Source: Thalassovita sp.
GTDB taxonomy: Bacteria; Pseudomonadota; Alphaproteobacteria; Rhodobacterales; Rhodobacteraceae
NCBI GenBank assembly: GCA_029212905.1
Contig: JARGPB010000025.1
Coordinates: 1-41,616 of the forward strand
DNA length: 41,616 nucleotides
Direction of reading: 5' to 3'
The translations under genes were made by a program, and so were the position numbers. The notes under the pieces were generated by a model. The model saw only the letters and a list, made by a program, of their open reading frames with translations. It was not told the DNA's origin and did no database searches. Below are positions 21,860-30,189 of the stretch, piece by piece; positions within the stretch are counted from its first letter, which is position 1; every line of letters starts with the position of its first letter.

Positions 21860-22530
21860 CACAGCCGCTGCGGCTGATCGTTTTCGACGTGGATGGTACT
21901 CTGGTGGACAGCCAGAAGGATATCGTCGCGTCGATGACAGCCGCTTTTGAGGCCGCCGACCTGCCGGTCCCTGCGCGTGCTGATATCCTGTCTATTGTGG
22001 GTTTGTCGTTGGACGTTGCTGTGGCGCGGTTGGTTCCTGATCTGCCTCAGGCGCTTTATGCGGCGATGGTTGAGACCTACAAACAGACCTATCACCAGCG
22101 CCGTGCCTCTTTGGGGGCGCAGGTCAGCAGCCCCTTGTACCCTGGGATTTCCACCTTGCTGAACCAGTTGCAGGGCGTGCCCGAATATCTGTTGGGGATC
22201 GCTACGGGGAAATCCCGTCGTGGTTTGGATGCTTTGTTGGCGGGGCACGGGCTGGACCGCATGTTCCTGACCCAGCAGGTCGCGGATCATCACCCCTCGA
22301 AGCCTCATCCGGCTATGTTATTGGCTGCGATGTCGGAAACAGGGGTGTCGCCGGAAAATGCGGTGATGATCGGCGACACCGAATTTGACATGCAAATGGC
22401 AGATGCTGCGGGAATGCGTTCGATTGGTGTTAGCTGGGGCTATCATTCCGCGGACAGGCTGGACGCCGCTGACCTGCTGGTGCATGAGGTGGCCGACCTG
22501 GCAAATACGATTAAGACCCTGTGGGAGTAA
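21856..22530 (+). CDS. HAD-superfamily phosphatase (phosphoglycolate phosphatase-like)
   Basis: The 224-aa product has the HAD motif I FDVDGTLVDS with nucleophile Asp11 and Asp13, motif II in IATGKSRRG, a Lys in HHPSKPHPAM and motif IV GDTEFDMQMADAAG. The cap lies at about 20-90. It resembles Gph-like phosphatases, but the substrate is unknown. The ATG overlaps the pseudouridine synthase stop by four bases, so both genes are translationally coupled, and ATP12 follows after three bases. Confidence 0.88.
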   Translation: MTQPLRLIVFDVDGTLVDSQKDIVASMTAAFEAADLPVPARADILSIVGLSLDVAVARLVPDLPQALYAAMVETYKQTYHQRRASLGAQVSSPLYPGISTLLNQLQGVPEYLLGIATGKSRRGLDALLAGHGLDRMFLTQQVADHHPSKPHPAMLLAAMSETGVSPENAVMIGDTEFDMQMADAAGMRSIGVSWGYHSADRLDAADLLVHEVADLANTIKTLWE

Positions 22531-22533
22531 GAT

Positions 22534-23247
22534 ATGAGCGCGTGGAAGGCGAAACGGTTCTGGAAAGCAAGCGAAGTTGTCGAGACAGAGGGCGGGTATA
22601 CCGTGACTTTGGATGGGCGCGGCGTGAAAACTCCGGCCAAGACACCTTTGGTCGTGCCGACTGTGGCGCTGGCGCAGGCGATTGCTCAGGAATGGGATGC
22701 ACAAGACAAAGAGATCAAGCCGCTGACAATGCCGGTGACACGCAGCGCGAATGCCGCGCTGGACAAGGTTTCTATTCAATTTGAGGAAGTGGCCGACATG
22801 ATCGCCGAGTATGGCGGCACGGATATGTTGTGCTATCGCGCCGTCGGGCCAGAGGGGTTGGTCGCCCGCCAGGCAGACTGCTGGGATCCCCTGCTAACCT
22901 GGGCCGAGCAAGACCTGGGGGCGCGGCTGCAAACAGCGGCGGGCGTTATGCACTTGGCGCAGGATGAAACCGCGCTGAAAACCCTGCACGGCAAAGTCCA
23001 CGAACTGACCGCGTTCGAGCTGGCAGCCTTCCATGATTTGGTGGGATTGAGTGGTTCACTGATTCTCGGATTTGCTGCTATTCATGATTTCCGCCCGATT
23101 GAAGAGCTCTGGGAGCTGTCACGTTTGGATGAGGTCTGGCAACAAGAGCAATGGGGCGTTGACGAGGAAGCTGAGGAGCTGGCCGAGACAAAACGCCAAG
23201 CATTCGTGCACGCTAAGCGATTCTTTGGGCTCTCCAGAACGTCCTAA
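22534..23247 (+). CDS. ATP12-family F1-ATPase assembly chaperone
   Basis: The 237-aa protein matches the ATP12 family, which in mitochondria and alphaproteobacteria helps assemble F1-ATPase alpha subunit. Conserved parts are RFWKASEV, YTVTLDGRGVKTPAKTPLVVPT, EWDAQDKEIKPLTMPVTRSANAALD and the C-terminal SGSLILGFAAIHDF. It is the last gene of this run, three bases after the HAD gene. The region beyond it (23248-23448) is the bztA leader. Confidence 0.92.
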   Translation: MSAWKAKRFWKASEVVETEGGYTVTLDGRGVKTPAKTPLVVPTVALAQAIAQEWDAQDKEIKPLTMPVTRSANAALDKVSIQFEEVADMIAEYGGTDMLCYRAVGPEGLVARQADCWDPLLTWAEQDLGARLQTAAGVMHLAQDETALKTLHGKVHELTAFELAAFHDLVGLSGSLILGFAAIHDFRPIEELWELSRLDEVWQQEQWGVDEEAEELAETKRQAFVHAKRFFGLSRTS

Positions 23248-23383
23248 TTTGATCATTTTCCTGATTTCCCCCACGTCAAGCGTGTGCAGTAGGTGCTGAA
23301 TTCGTGACCAATCTCTTGACCTTTTGGTCTGGATTTGCCCAAATTCTGTTACTGAATGGGATACCCCCTTTCCAGTTTAGACT

Positions 23384-23401
23384 CTGATCAGTGATGATCA
23401 G
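23384..23401 (+). promoter_or_regulatory. Inverted repeat upstream of bztA (first hairpin/operator)
   Basis: CTGATCA (23384-23390) and TGATCAG (23395-23401) are perfect 7-bp arms with a GTGA spacer. This could be a dimeric regulator site or a leader hairpin. It is 48 bases before the bztA ATG. Confidence 0.5.
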
Positions 23402-23406
23402 GACAA

Positions 23407-23426
23407 CCGTTGAGGCAAATCAACGG
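23407..23426 (+). promoter_or_regulatory. Second inverted repeat in the bztA leader
   Basis: CCGTTGA (23407-23413) and TCAACGG (23420-23426) are perfect 7-bp arms around GGCAAA, only five bases after the first inverted repeat and seven before the Shine-Dalgarno GGAAGAGG (23434-23441). It could govern ribosome access. Confidence 0.5.
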
Positions 23427-23448
23427 AGTATCAGGAAGAGGTAAAAAA

Positions 23449-24465
23449 ATGAAAAAATCCGTATTTCTAGGTGCGATGACTATTCTTGGTCTCGCGGCTG
23501 GCGTTGCTCACGCTGGGACCTTGGAGGACGTTCAAGCGCGCGGGAAACTGCGTTGTGGTGTGACTACTGGTCTGGTGGGCTTTGCTGCTCCCGACGCGAA
23601 TGGTCACTGGGATGGGTTCGACGTTGGCATGTGCCGCGCCGTTGCTGCTGCTGTGCTTGGGGATGGCGCCGCAGTAGAATTCGTTCCGACCACTGGTAAA
23701 ACGCGCTTTACGGCTCTGGCGTCCGGCGAAGTTGACCTGCTGGCACGTAACACCACTTGGACCTTCTCGCGCGATGTTGACCTAAAGTTCGAATTCGTCG
23801 GTGTGAACTACTACGACGGTCAGGGCTTTATGGTTCCCAAAGAGCTGGGCGTTTCGTCGGCCAAAGAACTGGACGGCGCGACTGTTTGTATTCAGACCGG
23901 TACCACCACCGAGCTGAACCTGGCGGATTTCTTCCGCGCAAACAACATCAGCTACGAGCCGGTTCCGATCGAAACCAACGCCGAAGCACAACAGCAGTAC
24001 CTGGCTGGTGCCTGTGACGTTTACACCACCGATGCTTCGGGTCTGGCCGCAACGCGTGCGACCTTCGAAGATCCGGCCGCGCACGTGGTTCTGCCCGAAA
24101 TCATTTCGAAAGAGCCGCTGGGCCCGCTGGTCCGTCACGGTGATAACGAATGGGCTGACGTTGCACGCTGGTCGCTGAACGCACTGATTGCTGCCGAAGA
24201 AATGGGCATCACCTCGGCCAACATGGACGAGCTGCTCAAAGGCACCAACAACCCCGAAGTAAACCGTATCCTGGGAACCGAAGGTACCCTGGGCGAAATG
24301 CTGGGCCTGTCGGCTGACTGGGCTGCCAATGCGATCAAAGCAGGTGGCAACTATGGCGAACTGTTCGAGAAGAACATCGGCGCCAGCACTCCGATTGGTC
24401 TGTCGCGCGGTCTGAACGCGCAGTGGACCGAAGGTGGTCTGCTGTACTCGCCGCCGTTCCGCTAA
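23449..24465 (+). CDS. bztA: Amino-acid ABC transporter, periplasmic binding protein (BztA/AapJ)
   Basis: The 338-aa product is the substrate-binding protein of a polar amino-acid transporter. It has a Sec signal peptide (MKKSVFLGAMTILGLAAGVAHA), then the SBP family 3 fold: LRCGVTTGLVGFAAPDANGHWDGFDVGMCRAVAAAV, then TNTTWTFSRD-like ARNTTWTFSR and the C-terminal YGELFEKNIG. Neighbouring bztBCD and length match the Rhodobacter Bzt system for Glu/Gln/Asp/Asn; AapJ is the rhizobial equivalent. GGAAGAGG precedes the ATG. Confidence 0.93.
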   Translation: MKKSVFLGAMTILGLAAGVAHAGTLEDVQARGKLRCGVTTGLVGFAAPDANGHWDGFDVGMCRAVAAAVLGDGAAVEFVPTTGKTRFTALASGEVDLLARNTTWTFSRDVDLKFEFVGVNYYDGQGFMVPKELGVSSAKELDGATVCIQTGTTTELNLADFFRANNISYEPVPIETNAEAQQQYLAGACDVYTTDASGLAATRATFEDPAAHVVLPEIISKEPLGPLVRHGDNEWADVARWSLNALIAAEEMGITSANMDELLKGTNNPEVNRILGTEGTLGEMLGLSADWAANAIKAGGNYGELFEKNIGASTPIGLSRGLNAQWTEGGLLYSPPFR

Positions 24466-24481
24466 GGCTGGACGAAATATC

Positions 24482-24509
24482 AAAGGGCGCGGGGAAACTC
24501 GCGCCCTTT
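24482..24509 (+). terminator. Intergenic hairpin between bztA and bztB
   Basis: AAAGGGCGCG (24482-24491) and CGCGCCCTTT (24500-24509) form a perfect 10-bp stem, followed by CCCTCTTC. Its place after the binding-protein gene suggests partial termination or protection of bztA mRNA, giving more binding protein than permease. Confidence 0.8.
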
Positions 24510-24595
24510 CCCTCTTCGTGATACGTTTATAATTCGGCCATCGATCCGCAAAAGGATCCATAGAAAAACAAGGCCGAAAGACGGGGAAATATCAA

Positions 24596-25843
24596 ATGAC
24601 AACACTAACCGACCCTCCGAAGGAGTCGTTTCGGCTATCTATGCTGATTTACGACACCCGGTATCGGTCCATGACGATTCAAGTCGTGGCAATGCTGGGG
24701 TTCATGCTTTTGTTTGGCTGGCTGCTGAACAACACGGCTCAGAACTTGCTGGATTTGGGTAAAGAACCCAGCTTCCGCTTTCTGGGCGAGCCTGCTGGCT
24801 ATGATATCAACCAGCGCCTGATCGAATACGATTCCCAAAGCACGCACCTGCGTGCCGCGTTTGTCGGGCTGCTCAATACGCTGCTTGTTGCGGTGCTGGG
24901 CTGTGTGACGGCCACCATTCTGGGTGTCATCATCGGTGTTTTGCGGTTGTCGAAAAACTGGCTGATCTCGCGAATCATGACGGTATATGTTGAAACCTTC
25001 CGCAACGTGCCTGTGCTGTTGTGGATCGTCTTTGCCATGGCAATCCTGATCGAGACCTTGCCCTCGCCGCGTGCGTTCAAAGGTGTCGATACCGGCGCAA
25101 TTGTTGCAACAAACCGTGGCGTCTATGTCCCCGAACCTTTGTTTTCCAATTCACTTGGGAACATTCATCTGTTTGGCAACTCTAGCATGCGGTTTGATGT
25201 TTCGCTGGACTTGATCGCCTTTTTGGTGGCGCTGGCCGTTGGCCTGTTCGTCCGTCACAAGATCAACGCCCGTGCCCACCGCATCCAAGAGGCCACGGGC
25301 ATTCGTCCGACCACTTGGTATCTGAGCCTGGCCGCAGTGGTTATTCCTGTGGGCGCAGTGCTGATCGCTTTGGGCTTTTACCTGGGCTATCCCGAACTTA
25401 AGGGTTTCAATTTCAAAGGCGGGACGCATATGCGGAACTCGCTGATTGCCTTGTGGCTGGCGCTATCCTTGTACACGGCGGCTTTCATTGCGGAAAACGT
25501 CCGTGCGGGTATCCTGGCGATCTCCAAGGGCCAAACCGAGGCCGCCGCGGCCCTGGGGCTGCGTTCGAACCGGATCATGTCGTTGGTGGTTCTGCCACAG
25601 GCGATGCGGGTGATTATCCCGCCGCTGATCTCGCAGTATCTGAACCTGACCAAGAACTCTTCGCTGGCTATCGCCGTGGGGTATATGGACCTGACGGGCA
25701 CCCTGATGGGCATTACCCTGAACCAAACCGGCCGCGAGCTGGAAACGGTTCTGATCGGAATGTTGATCTACCTTGCCATCAGCCTCAGCATCTCTTTGGT
25801 GATGAACTGGTACAACAACAGCGTCAAATTGGTGGAGCGGTAA
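24596..25843 (+). CDS. bztB: Amino-acid ABC transporter permease BztB
   Basis: The 415-aa product is a large inner-membrane permease of the HisM/AapQ type, with an extended N-terminal part. Multiple hydrophobic segments are visible, and the coupling EAA loop AAAALGLRSNRIMSLVVLPQAMRVIIPPLISQYLNLTKNSS lies in the C-terminal third. Its length fits Rhodobacter BztB (about 420) better than rhizobial AapQ (about 400), though the families overlap. It is one base before bztC. Confidence 0.92.
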   Translation: MTTLTDPPKESFRLSMLIYDTRYRSMTIQVVAMLGFMLLFGWLLNNTAQNLLDLGKEPSFRFLGEPAGYDINQRLIEYDSQSTHLRAAFVGLLNTLLVAVLGCVTATILGVIIGVLRLSKNWLISRIMTVYVETFRNVPVLLWIVFAMAILIETLPSPRAFKGVDTGAIVATNRGVYVPEPLFSNSLGNIHLFGNSSMRFDVSLDLIAFLVALAVGLFVRHKINARAHRIQEATGIRPTTWYLSLAAVVIPVGAVLIALGFYLGYPELKGFNFKGGTHMRNSLIALWLALSLYTAAFIAENVRAGILAISKGQTEAAAALGLRSNRIMSLVVLPQAMRVIIPPLISQYLNLTKNSSLAIAVGYMDLTGTLMGITLNQTGRELETVLIGMLIYLAISLSISLVMNWYNNSVKLVER

Positions 25844-25844
25844 T

Positions 25845-27134
25845 ATGAGCGAACTCTCTTTTGTCCGCACGGAAATGTTGGAGCAGCAAGAGCCACCTTT
25901 GACTACCGTTGGTGTGATCGGCTGGATGCGTGAAAACCTGTTTTCGGGCTGGATCAACTCGGTCATCACTGTGGTCGTCGGCATTTTCGTTGCCTTCGTG
26001 CTTTGGTTTATCCTCAGTTGGGTGTTGTCTCCAACTTGGTCTGCGGCTTCCTTGGGCGAATGCCGTGAAATTCTGGCGGGCCACGAAGGTGCCTGTTGGG
26101 GCGTTATCCGAGATCGCTGGGTCCAGCTATTGTTCGGGTTCTACCCGTCCGAGCTGTACTGGCGTCCGATCCTGGTTTTCATCCTGTTGGCTGTCGCGTT
26201 GGCCCCTGTCCTGTTCTCGGACAAGGTCCCGCCCAAGCTGATCTATTTCACCGCAATCTTTCCCTTTCTGATGCCATGGATGTTGTGGGGCGGGACAATC
26301 TGGGGGCCTTTGTCTGCTGCGGCGGGCTTTGCCCTTGGTTACGTTGCATATGGCATCATTGATCGCGCCGCAGGTAGCCTGGCTGCCATCATCGGCGCGG
26401 TTGCTGTGGCGGTGATCTGGTGGCTGTTCCTTGCCTCTCCGATTTCCGCAGCTTTGGGTGGCATTCTAAACATCGGGCTCGAGTCTGTCCAAAGCCGGAT
26501 GTTTGGCGGGATGATGCTGTCGATCACGATCGGGGTTGTTGCCATCGCCATTTCGCTGCCGATCGGTATCGTTCTGGCGCTGGGGCGTCAGTCGGATCTG
26601 TTGATCGTCAAATCGCTCTGCGTGGGCTTTATCGAGTTCATCCGTGGCGTGCCGCTGATCACACTGCTGTTCGTGGCGTCGACCCTGCTGAACATCTTTA
26701 TGCCTCCGGGGACGAACTTTGATATCATCATGCGCGTTATCATCATGGCGACCCTGTTCTCGTCTGCCTATATGGCCGAAGTGATCCGGGGTGGTCTGGC
26801 CGCACTGCCGAAAGGCCAATACGAGGGCGCCGACAGTCTGGGCCTGAACTATTGGCAGGCACAGCGGCTGATCATCATGCCGCAGGCGCTGAAGATTTCG
26901 ATCCCGGGCATCGTGTCCACCTTCATCGGGCTGTTCAAGGATACCACGCTGGTATCCGTGATCGGCCTGCTGGATCCGCTGGGCCTGTCAAACGCCATCC
27001 GTGCGGATGCTGCATGGAACGGAGTTGTGTGGGAACTGTATGGCTTTATCGCCTTCCTGTTCTTTATCTTCTGTTTCTCCATGTCCCGCTATTCCATGTA
27101 TCTTGAGCGCAAGCTCAGAACTGACCACCGTTAA
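25845..27134 (+). CDS. bztC: Amino-acid ABC transporter permease BztC
   Basis: The 429-aa product is the second permease. Hydrophobic segments fill the sequence, and the EAA coupling region YEGADSLGLNYWQAQRLIIMPQALKISIPGIVSTFIGLFKDTTLVSVIGL is in the C-terminal third. It pairs with BztB to form the transmembrane dimer driven by BztD. It begins one base after the bztB stop with GGTGGAG upstream, so they are coupled. Confidence 0.92.
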   Translation: MSELSFVRTEMLEQQEPPLTTVGVIGWMRENLFSGWINSVITVVVGIFVAFVLWFILSWVLSPTWSAASLGECREILAGHEGACWGVIRDRWVQLLFGFYPSELYWRPILVFILLAVALAPVLFSDKVPPKLIYFTAIFPFLMPWMLWGGTIWGPLSAAAGFALGYVAYGIIDRAAGSLAAIIGAVAVAVIWWLFLASPISAALGGILNIGLESVQSRMFGGMMLSITIGVVAIAISLPIGIVLALGRQSDLLIVKSLCVGFIEFIRGVPLITLLFVASTLLNIFMPPGTNFDIIMRVIIMATLFSSAYMAEVIRGGLAALPKGQYEGADSLGLNYWQAQRLIIMPQALKISIPGIVSTFIGLFKDTTLVSVIGLLDPLGLSNAIRADAAWNGVVWELYGFIAFLFFIFCFSMSRYSMYLERKLRTDHR

Positions 27135-27145
27135 GGAGATCACAC

Positions 27146-27937
27146 ATGTCTGATCTTGCAATTGAACGTGATATCGACCGCTCGAAGATGCAGATCTCGG
27201 ATGAGGTCGCCATCGAAATCAACGCGATGAACAAATGGTACGGCACATTCCATGTGCTGCGCGATATCAATCTGACCGTCAACCAGGGCGAGCGCATCGT
27301 GATCGCCGGGCCTTCGGGATCGGGGAAATCAACGCTGATCCGCTGTATAAACCGATTGGAAGAACACCAGTCGGGACAGATCATCGTGGACGGAACAGAG
27401 CTGACCTCGGATCTGAAAAACATCGACAAGATCCGTTCCGAGGTGGGAATGTGCTTCCAGCACTTCAATCTGTTCCCGCACCTGACCATTCTGGAAAACC
27501 TGACGCTGGCGCCCATCTGGGTGCGCAAGACGCCCCGCAAAGAGGCGATTGAAACGGCGATGTATTACTTGGAAAAGGTGAAGATCCCGGACCAGGCCAA
27601 CAAGTACCCCGGTCAGTTGTCGGGCGGCCAGCAACAGCGTGTGGCGATCGCCCGATCGCTGTGTATGAAGCCGCGGATCATGCTGTTTGACGAACCCACC
27701 TCTGCGCTGGATCCAGAAATGATCAAAGAGGTGCTAGACACCATGATCGAGCTGGCCGAGGAAGGCATGACCATGCTGTGTGTGACCCACGAAATGGGCT
27801 TTGCCCGTCAGGTTGCCAACCGCGTGATCTTCATGGACCAGGGCCAGATCGTGGAACAGAACGAACCCGAAGAATTCTTCAATAATCCTCAATCCGAGCG
27901 GACTAAACTGTTCCTCTCGCAGATTCTGGGCCACTGA
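27146..27937 (+). CDS. bztD: Amino-acid ABC transporter ATP-binding protein BztD
   Basis: The 263-aa product is the ATPase of the transporter. Walker A GPSGSGKST is at 55-63, the Q-loop Gln at 105, the signature LSGGQ at 158-162 and Walker B IMLFDEP with Glu183. An N-terminal extension of about 20 polar residues precedes the ABC domain. AAGGAGA lies seven bases before the ATG. A terminator follows its stop by 26 bases. Confidence 0.95.
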   Translation: MSDLAIERDIDRSKMQISDEVAIEINAMNKWYGTFHVLRDINLTVNQGERIVIAGPSGSGKSTLIRCINRLEEHQSGQIIVDGTELTSDLKNIDKIRSEVGMCFQHFNLFPHLTILENLTLAPIWVRKTPRKEAIETAMYYLEKVKIPDQANKYPGQLSGGQQQRVAIARSLCMKPRIMLFDEPTSALDPEMIKEVLDTMIELAEEGMTMLCVTHEMGFARQVANRVIFMDQGQIVEQNEPEEFFNNPQSERTKLFLSQILGH

Positions 27938-27963
27938 ACATACGGTTCATCCATGCGTAATAC

Positions 27964-27996
27964 GGGCGCGCCTCTCACCATAGGGGCGCGCCTTTT
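27964..27996 (+). terminator. Intrinsic terminator after bztD
   Basis: Two copies of GGCGCGCC (27965-27972 and 27985-27992), each self-complementary, face each other across a 12-base loop and are followed by TTTT. This ends the bzt operon. Confidence 0.8.
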
Positions 27997-28034
27997 CTAT
28001 TTCATCTTGCTGAAAATACTCAAATCGCGGGCCG

Positions 28035-28538
28035 TCAGGCAGTCATGACATCACGAGGAATAACGAAAGCGACCGGCACGCCCCGTCCAAAAGAAACCTC
28101 GGACCAATCCGAAACATCGAAGTCCACAACAAGGGTTGCGCAGGTCGGATAGTCGAAAAAACGCGGGTGCTTGGGGGGCTGTGCAACCAGCCGTTCGGCC
28201 AGCTCTGCGATTCCGGGGTTATGGCCCAGCATCAGTACGGTGGCGCGACGACCAGCGCACTGAAGTACATCCATCATCTGCGCCGCGCCCGCCAGATAGA
28301 GGCCGGGCTTCAGCAGCAGTTCAGTTTCTGGCAGCGCAAGCCGGGCGAATGTCTCTTGGGTTCGGCAAGCGTCCGATACCAGTGCAACGTCTGGCGCGAT
28401 ATTCTGCGAGCGGAGCCAATCCCCCATACTCTGGGCCGAGGAGCGCCCGCGTGGGTTCAGCGGTCGGGCATGATCGCTCTGCCGGGGGTCATCCCAGTCG
28501 GATTTCGCGTGGCGCATCAAGATCAGGCGAAGGTTCAC
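28035..28538 (-). CDS. SixA-like histidine phosphatase
   Basis: The 167-aa product has the branch-1 histidine phosphatase signature near the start (LILMRHAKSDW, with catalytic Arg9 and His10) and the second conserved His in LMLGHNPGIAEL. Its length matches SixA, which dephosphorylates phosphohistidine proteins in E. coli. Whether the substrate is a phosphorelay HPt domain or PTS protein is unknown. The start is GTG and its first base overlaps the stop of the upstream ferredoxin-like gene (GTGA), so translation is coupled to it. Confidence 0.85.
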   Translation of the reverse strand: MNLRLILMRHAKSDWDDPRQSDHARPLNPRGRSSAQSMGDWLRSQNIAPDVALVSDACRTQETFARLALPETELLLKPGLYLAGAAQMMDVLQCAGRRATVLMLGHNPGIAELAERLVAQPPKHPRFFDYPTCATLVVDFDVSDWSEVSFGRGVPVAFVIPRDVMTA

Positions 28539-29176
28539 AGGAAGGCTCTCATATGAAAGGCAGATTGTTCGGCCAGTCTGCCGTGGTTTTTACTGATGGG
28601 GCAAGCCCGTCGTGCGGCGCAGCCTTGCTCCATGCAGGCTTGTCCGGCATCGGTGCCTAGGTACGCTTTGCAGCGGGGCACGTCATACAGGCCGGACGAA
28701 AAGGCATCAACCGGGCATGCCGTTTTGCAGGGGGCCTCGCAGGATGTGCATGGGCTTGTGTCCGGGGCTGGTGGCAATGGGATGTGATGTGCAAACCCCA
28801 AGGCACCCCGGTACGAGACAAACAGTCCAGCGGTGTCGTGCGCCAACAGATTGATGGGCGAGCTCCAGGCGCGGCCGCTTTGCAGCGCCCACCTCAGAAA
28901 CGGAGAAAAGGGCGGTCCTCCAAAGGGGAAATAGGCCATGGCCCCCAATTGATCAGCCAGCCCCATAACAACACGCGTGGACCAGCGGTCCATTGGATTG
29001 GGGTGGCTGTCCTTGTATTCGGGGCTGTTCGTGAAAGCGGGCCAAAATTCGGGCTCATCCGGCCCAAGCAGGATTACCGTTGCGATGCCATTCATATCAG
29101 GGGGGTGAACCCCACCTCGGACGCACAGATGTTGCGCTTGGGCGGCATTTTCTACGTCCTGATAGGTGGTGCTCAT
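28535..29176 (-). CDS. Ferredoxin-like 4Fe-4S protein
   Basis: The 213-aa protein has a C-terminal cysteine cluster with CTSCEAPCKTACPVDAF (CxxCxxxCxxxCP, about residues 142-158) and a second set CKAYLGTDAGQACMEQGCAARRACP. These could bind two [4Fe-4S] clusters. The N-terminal 140 residues (for example GPDEPEFWPAFTNSPE and MAYFPFGGPPFSPF) resemble no enzyme I can name, though the C-terminal arrangement recalls QueG and related reductases. It is overlapped at both ends: argB stop/start (ATGA) and the SixA-like start. Confidence 0.8.
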   Translation of the reverse strand: MSTTYQDVENAAQAQHLCVRGGVHPPDMNGIATVILLGPDEPEFWPAFTNSPEYKDSHPNPMDRWSTRVVMGLADQLGAMAYFPFGGPPFSPFLRWALQSGRAWSSPINLLAHDTAGLFVSYRGALGFAHHIPLPPAPDTSPCTSCEAPCKTACPVDAFSSGLYDVPRCKAYLGTDAGQACMEQGCAARRACPISKNHGRLAEQSAFHMRAFL

Positions 29177-30075
29177 TCGTCTCCGGGGGCGGGTCTGATG
29201 CGCGGAGAGGTGGAGCGGATGATAGATCCCGCACCATGTTCGGTGAACAGCTCTAACAGCGAGGCATTGGGCATACGGCCATCCAGGATCACCACGGCGC
29301 GCACGCCTTGCGATAGGGCTTCGAGCGCGGTTTCCGTTTTGGGGATCATGCCGCCCGCAATGGTGCCATCAGCGATCATGTCGCGGACCTGCTCGGGGGA
29401 GAGCTGGGTCAGCACCTCACCGTTTTCACCTTTGACGCCGGCAACGTCAGTCAGCAGCAACAGCCGGTCGGCTTGCAGGGCGCCGGCAATGGCACCCGCT
29501 GCAGTGTCGCCGTTGACGTTATAGGTTTCATTGTCGTTTACGCCGGTGCCGACGGGGGCGATCACAGGGATAATACCGGCAGCGCACAGGTCATGGATGA
29601 CCTGAACATTCATATCGACTGGGCGCCCAACAAAGCCCAGTTCGGGGTCGTCAGCGACGCAGACCATCAGGTCGTCATCCTTGCCCGAGATACCAACCGC
29701 CCGGCCACCTTCGTCGTTGATCGCCTGAACGATGCGTTTGTTCACCAGTCCCGACAGCACCATTTCAACCACCTCGACGGTGGGTTTGTCGGTCACGCGT
29801 TTGCCGCGGACCCAGTCGCTCTCGATGCCTAGTTTTTGCAGCATGCCATTGATCATTGGGCCGCCCCCATGCACCACGACAGGGTTTACGCCAACCTGGC
29901 GCATCAGCACCATGTCGCGGGCAAATTCGGCCATGGCATCATCGTCACCCATCGCATTGCCGCCGAATTTAACGACAACCAGCGCGCCGCTGAAACGTTG
30001 CAAATAGGGGAGGGCTTCGGCCAGCGTGCGTGCGGTGGCGATCCAATCGCGGTTCATCTTCTGCTTCTTCATCAT
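29173..30075 (-). CDS. argB: Acetylglutamate kinase
   Basis: The 300-aa enzyme phosphorylates N-acetylglutamate, the second step of arginine synthesis. It has VVVKFGGNAM near residue 34, VHGGGPMINGML at about 70 and GISGKDDDL further on. The long N-terminal helix (NRDWIATARTLAEALPYLQRF) is typical of hexameric, arginine-inhibited NAGKs rather than E. coli-type enzymes, so feedback control by arginine is likely. Two adjacent ATGs (30075, 30072) are possible. The stop overlaps the next gene by four bases. Confidence 0.95.
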   Translation of the reverse strand: MMKKQKMNRDWIATARTLAEALPYLQRFSGALVVVKFGGNAMGDDDAMAEFARDMVLMRQVGVNPVVVHGGGPMINGMLQKLGIESDWVRGKRVTDKPTVEVVEMVLSGLVNKRIVQAINDEGGRAVGISGKDDDLMVCVADDPELGFVGRPVDMNVQVIHDLCAAGIIPVIAPVGTGVNDNETYNVNGDTAAGAIAGALQADRLLLLTDVAGVKGENGEVLTQLSPEQVRDMIADGTIAGGMIPKTETALEALSQGVRAVVILDGRMPNASLLELFTEHGAGSIIRSTSPRIRPAPGDE

Positions 30076-30189
30076 CTGCGTCCCGAAAGTCGCTTTGTGT
30101 TACAGGGTTCCCGGCGGAGTGCCAAGTGCTACGTTGTACTTGGGCACGGTGGTGCTAGTGTCTGGCCAGCAAAGCAGGGGTACACTTCG

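Noticed and set aside
23313..23338. Possible sigma54 promoter upstream of bztA
   Set aside because: The GG and GC elements (23326-23327 and 23337-23338) are separated by nine bases, not the required ten, and the -24 region is not TGGC.
28784..29524. 246-codon plus-strand open frame over argB and the ferredoxin-like gene
   Set aside because: Overlaps genes with clear motifs on the minus strand; composition is arginine/proline/serine-rich, typical of a shadow.
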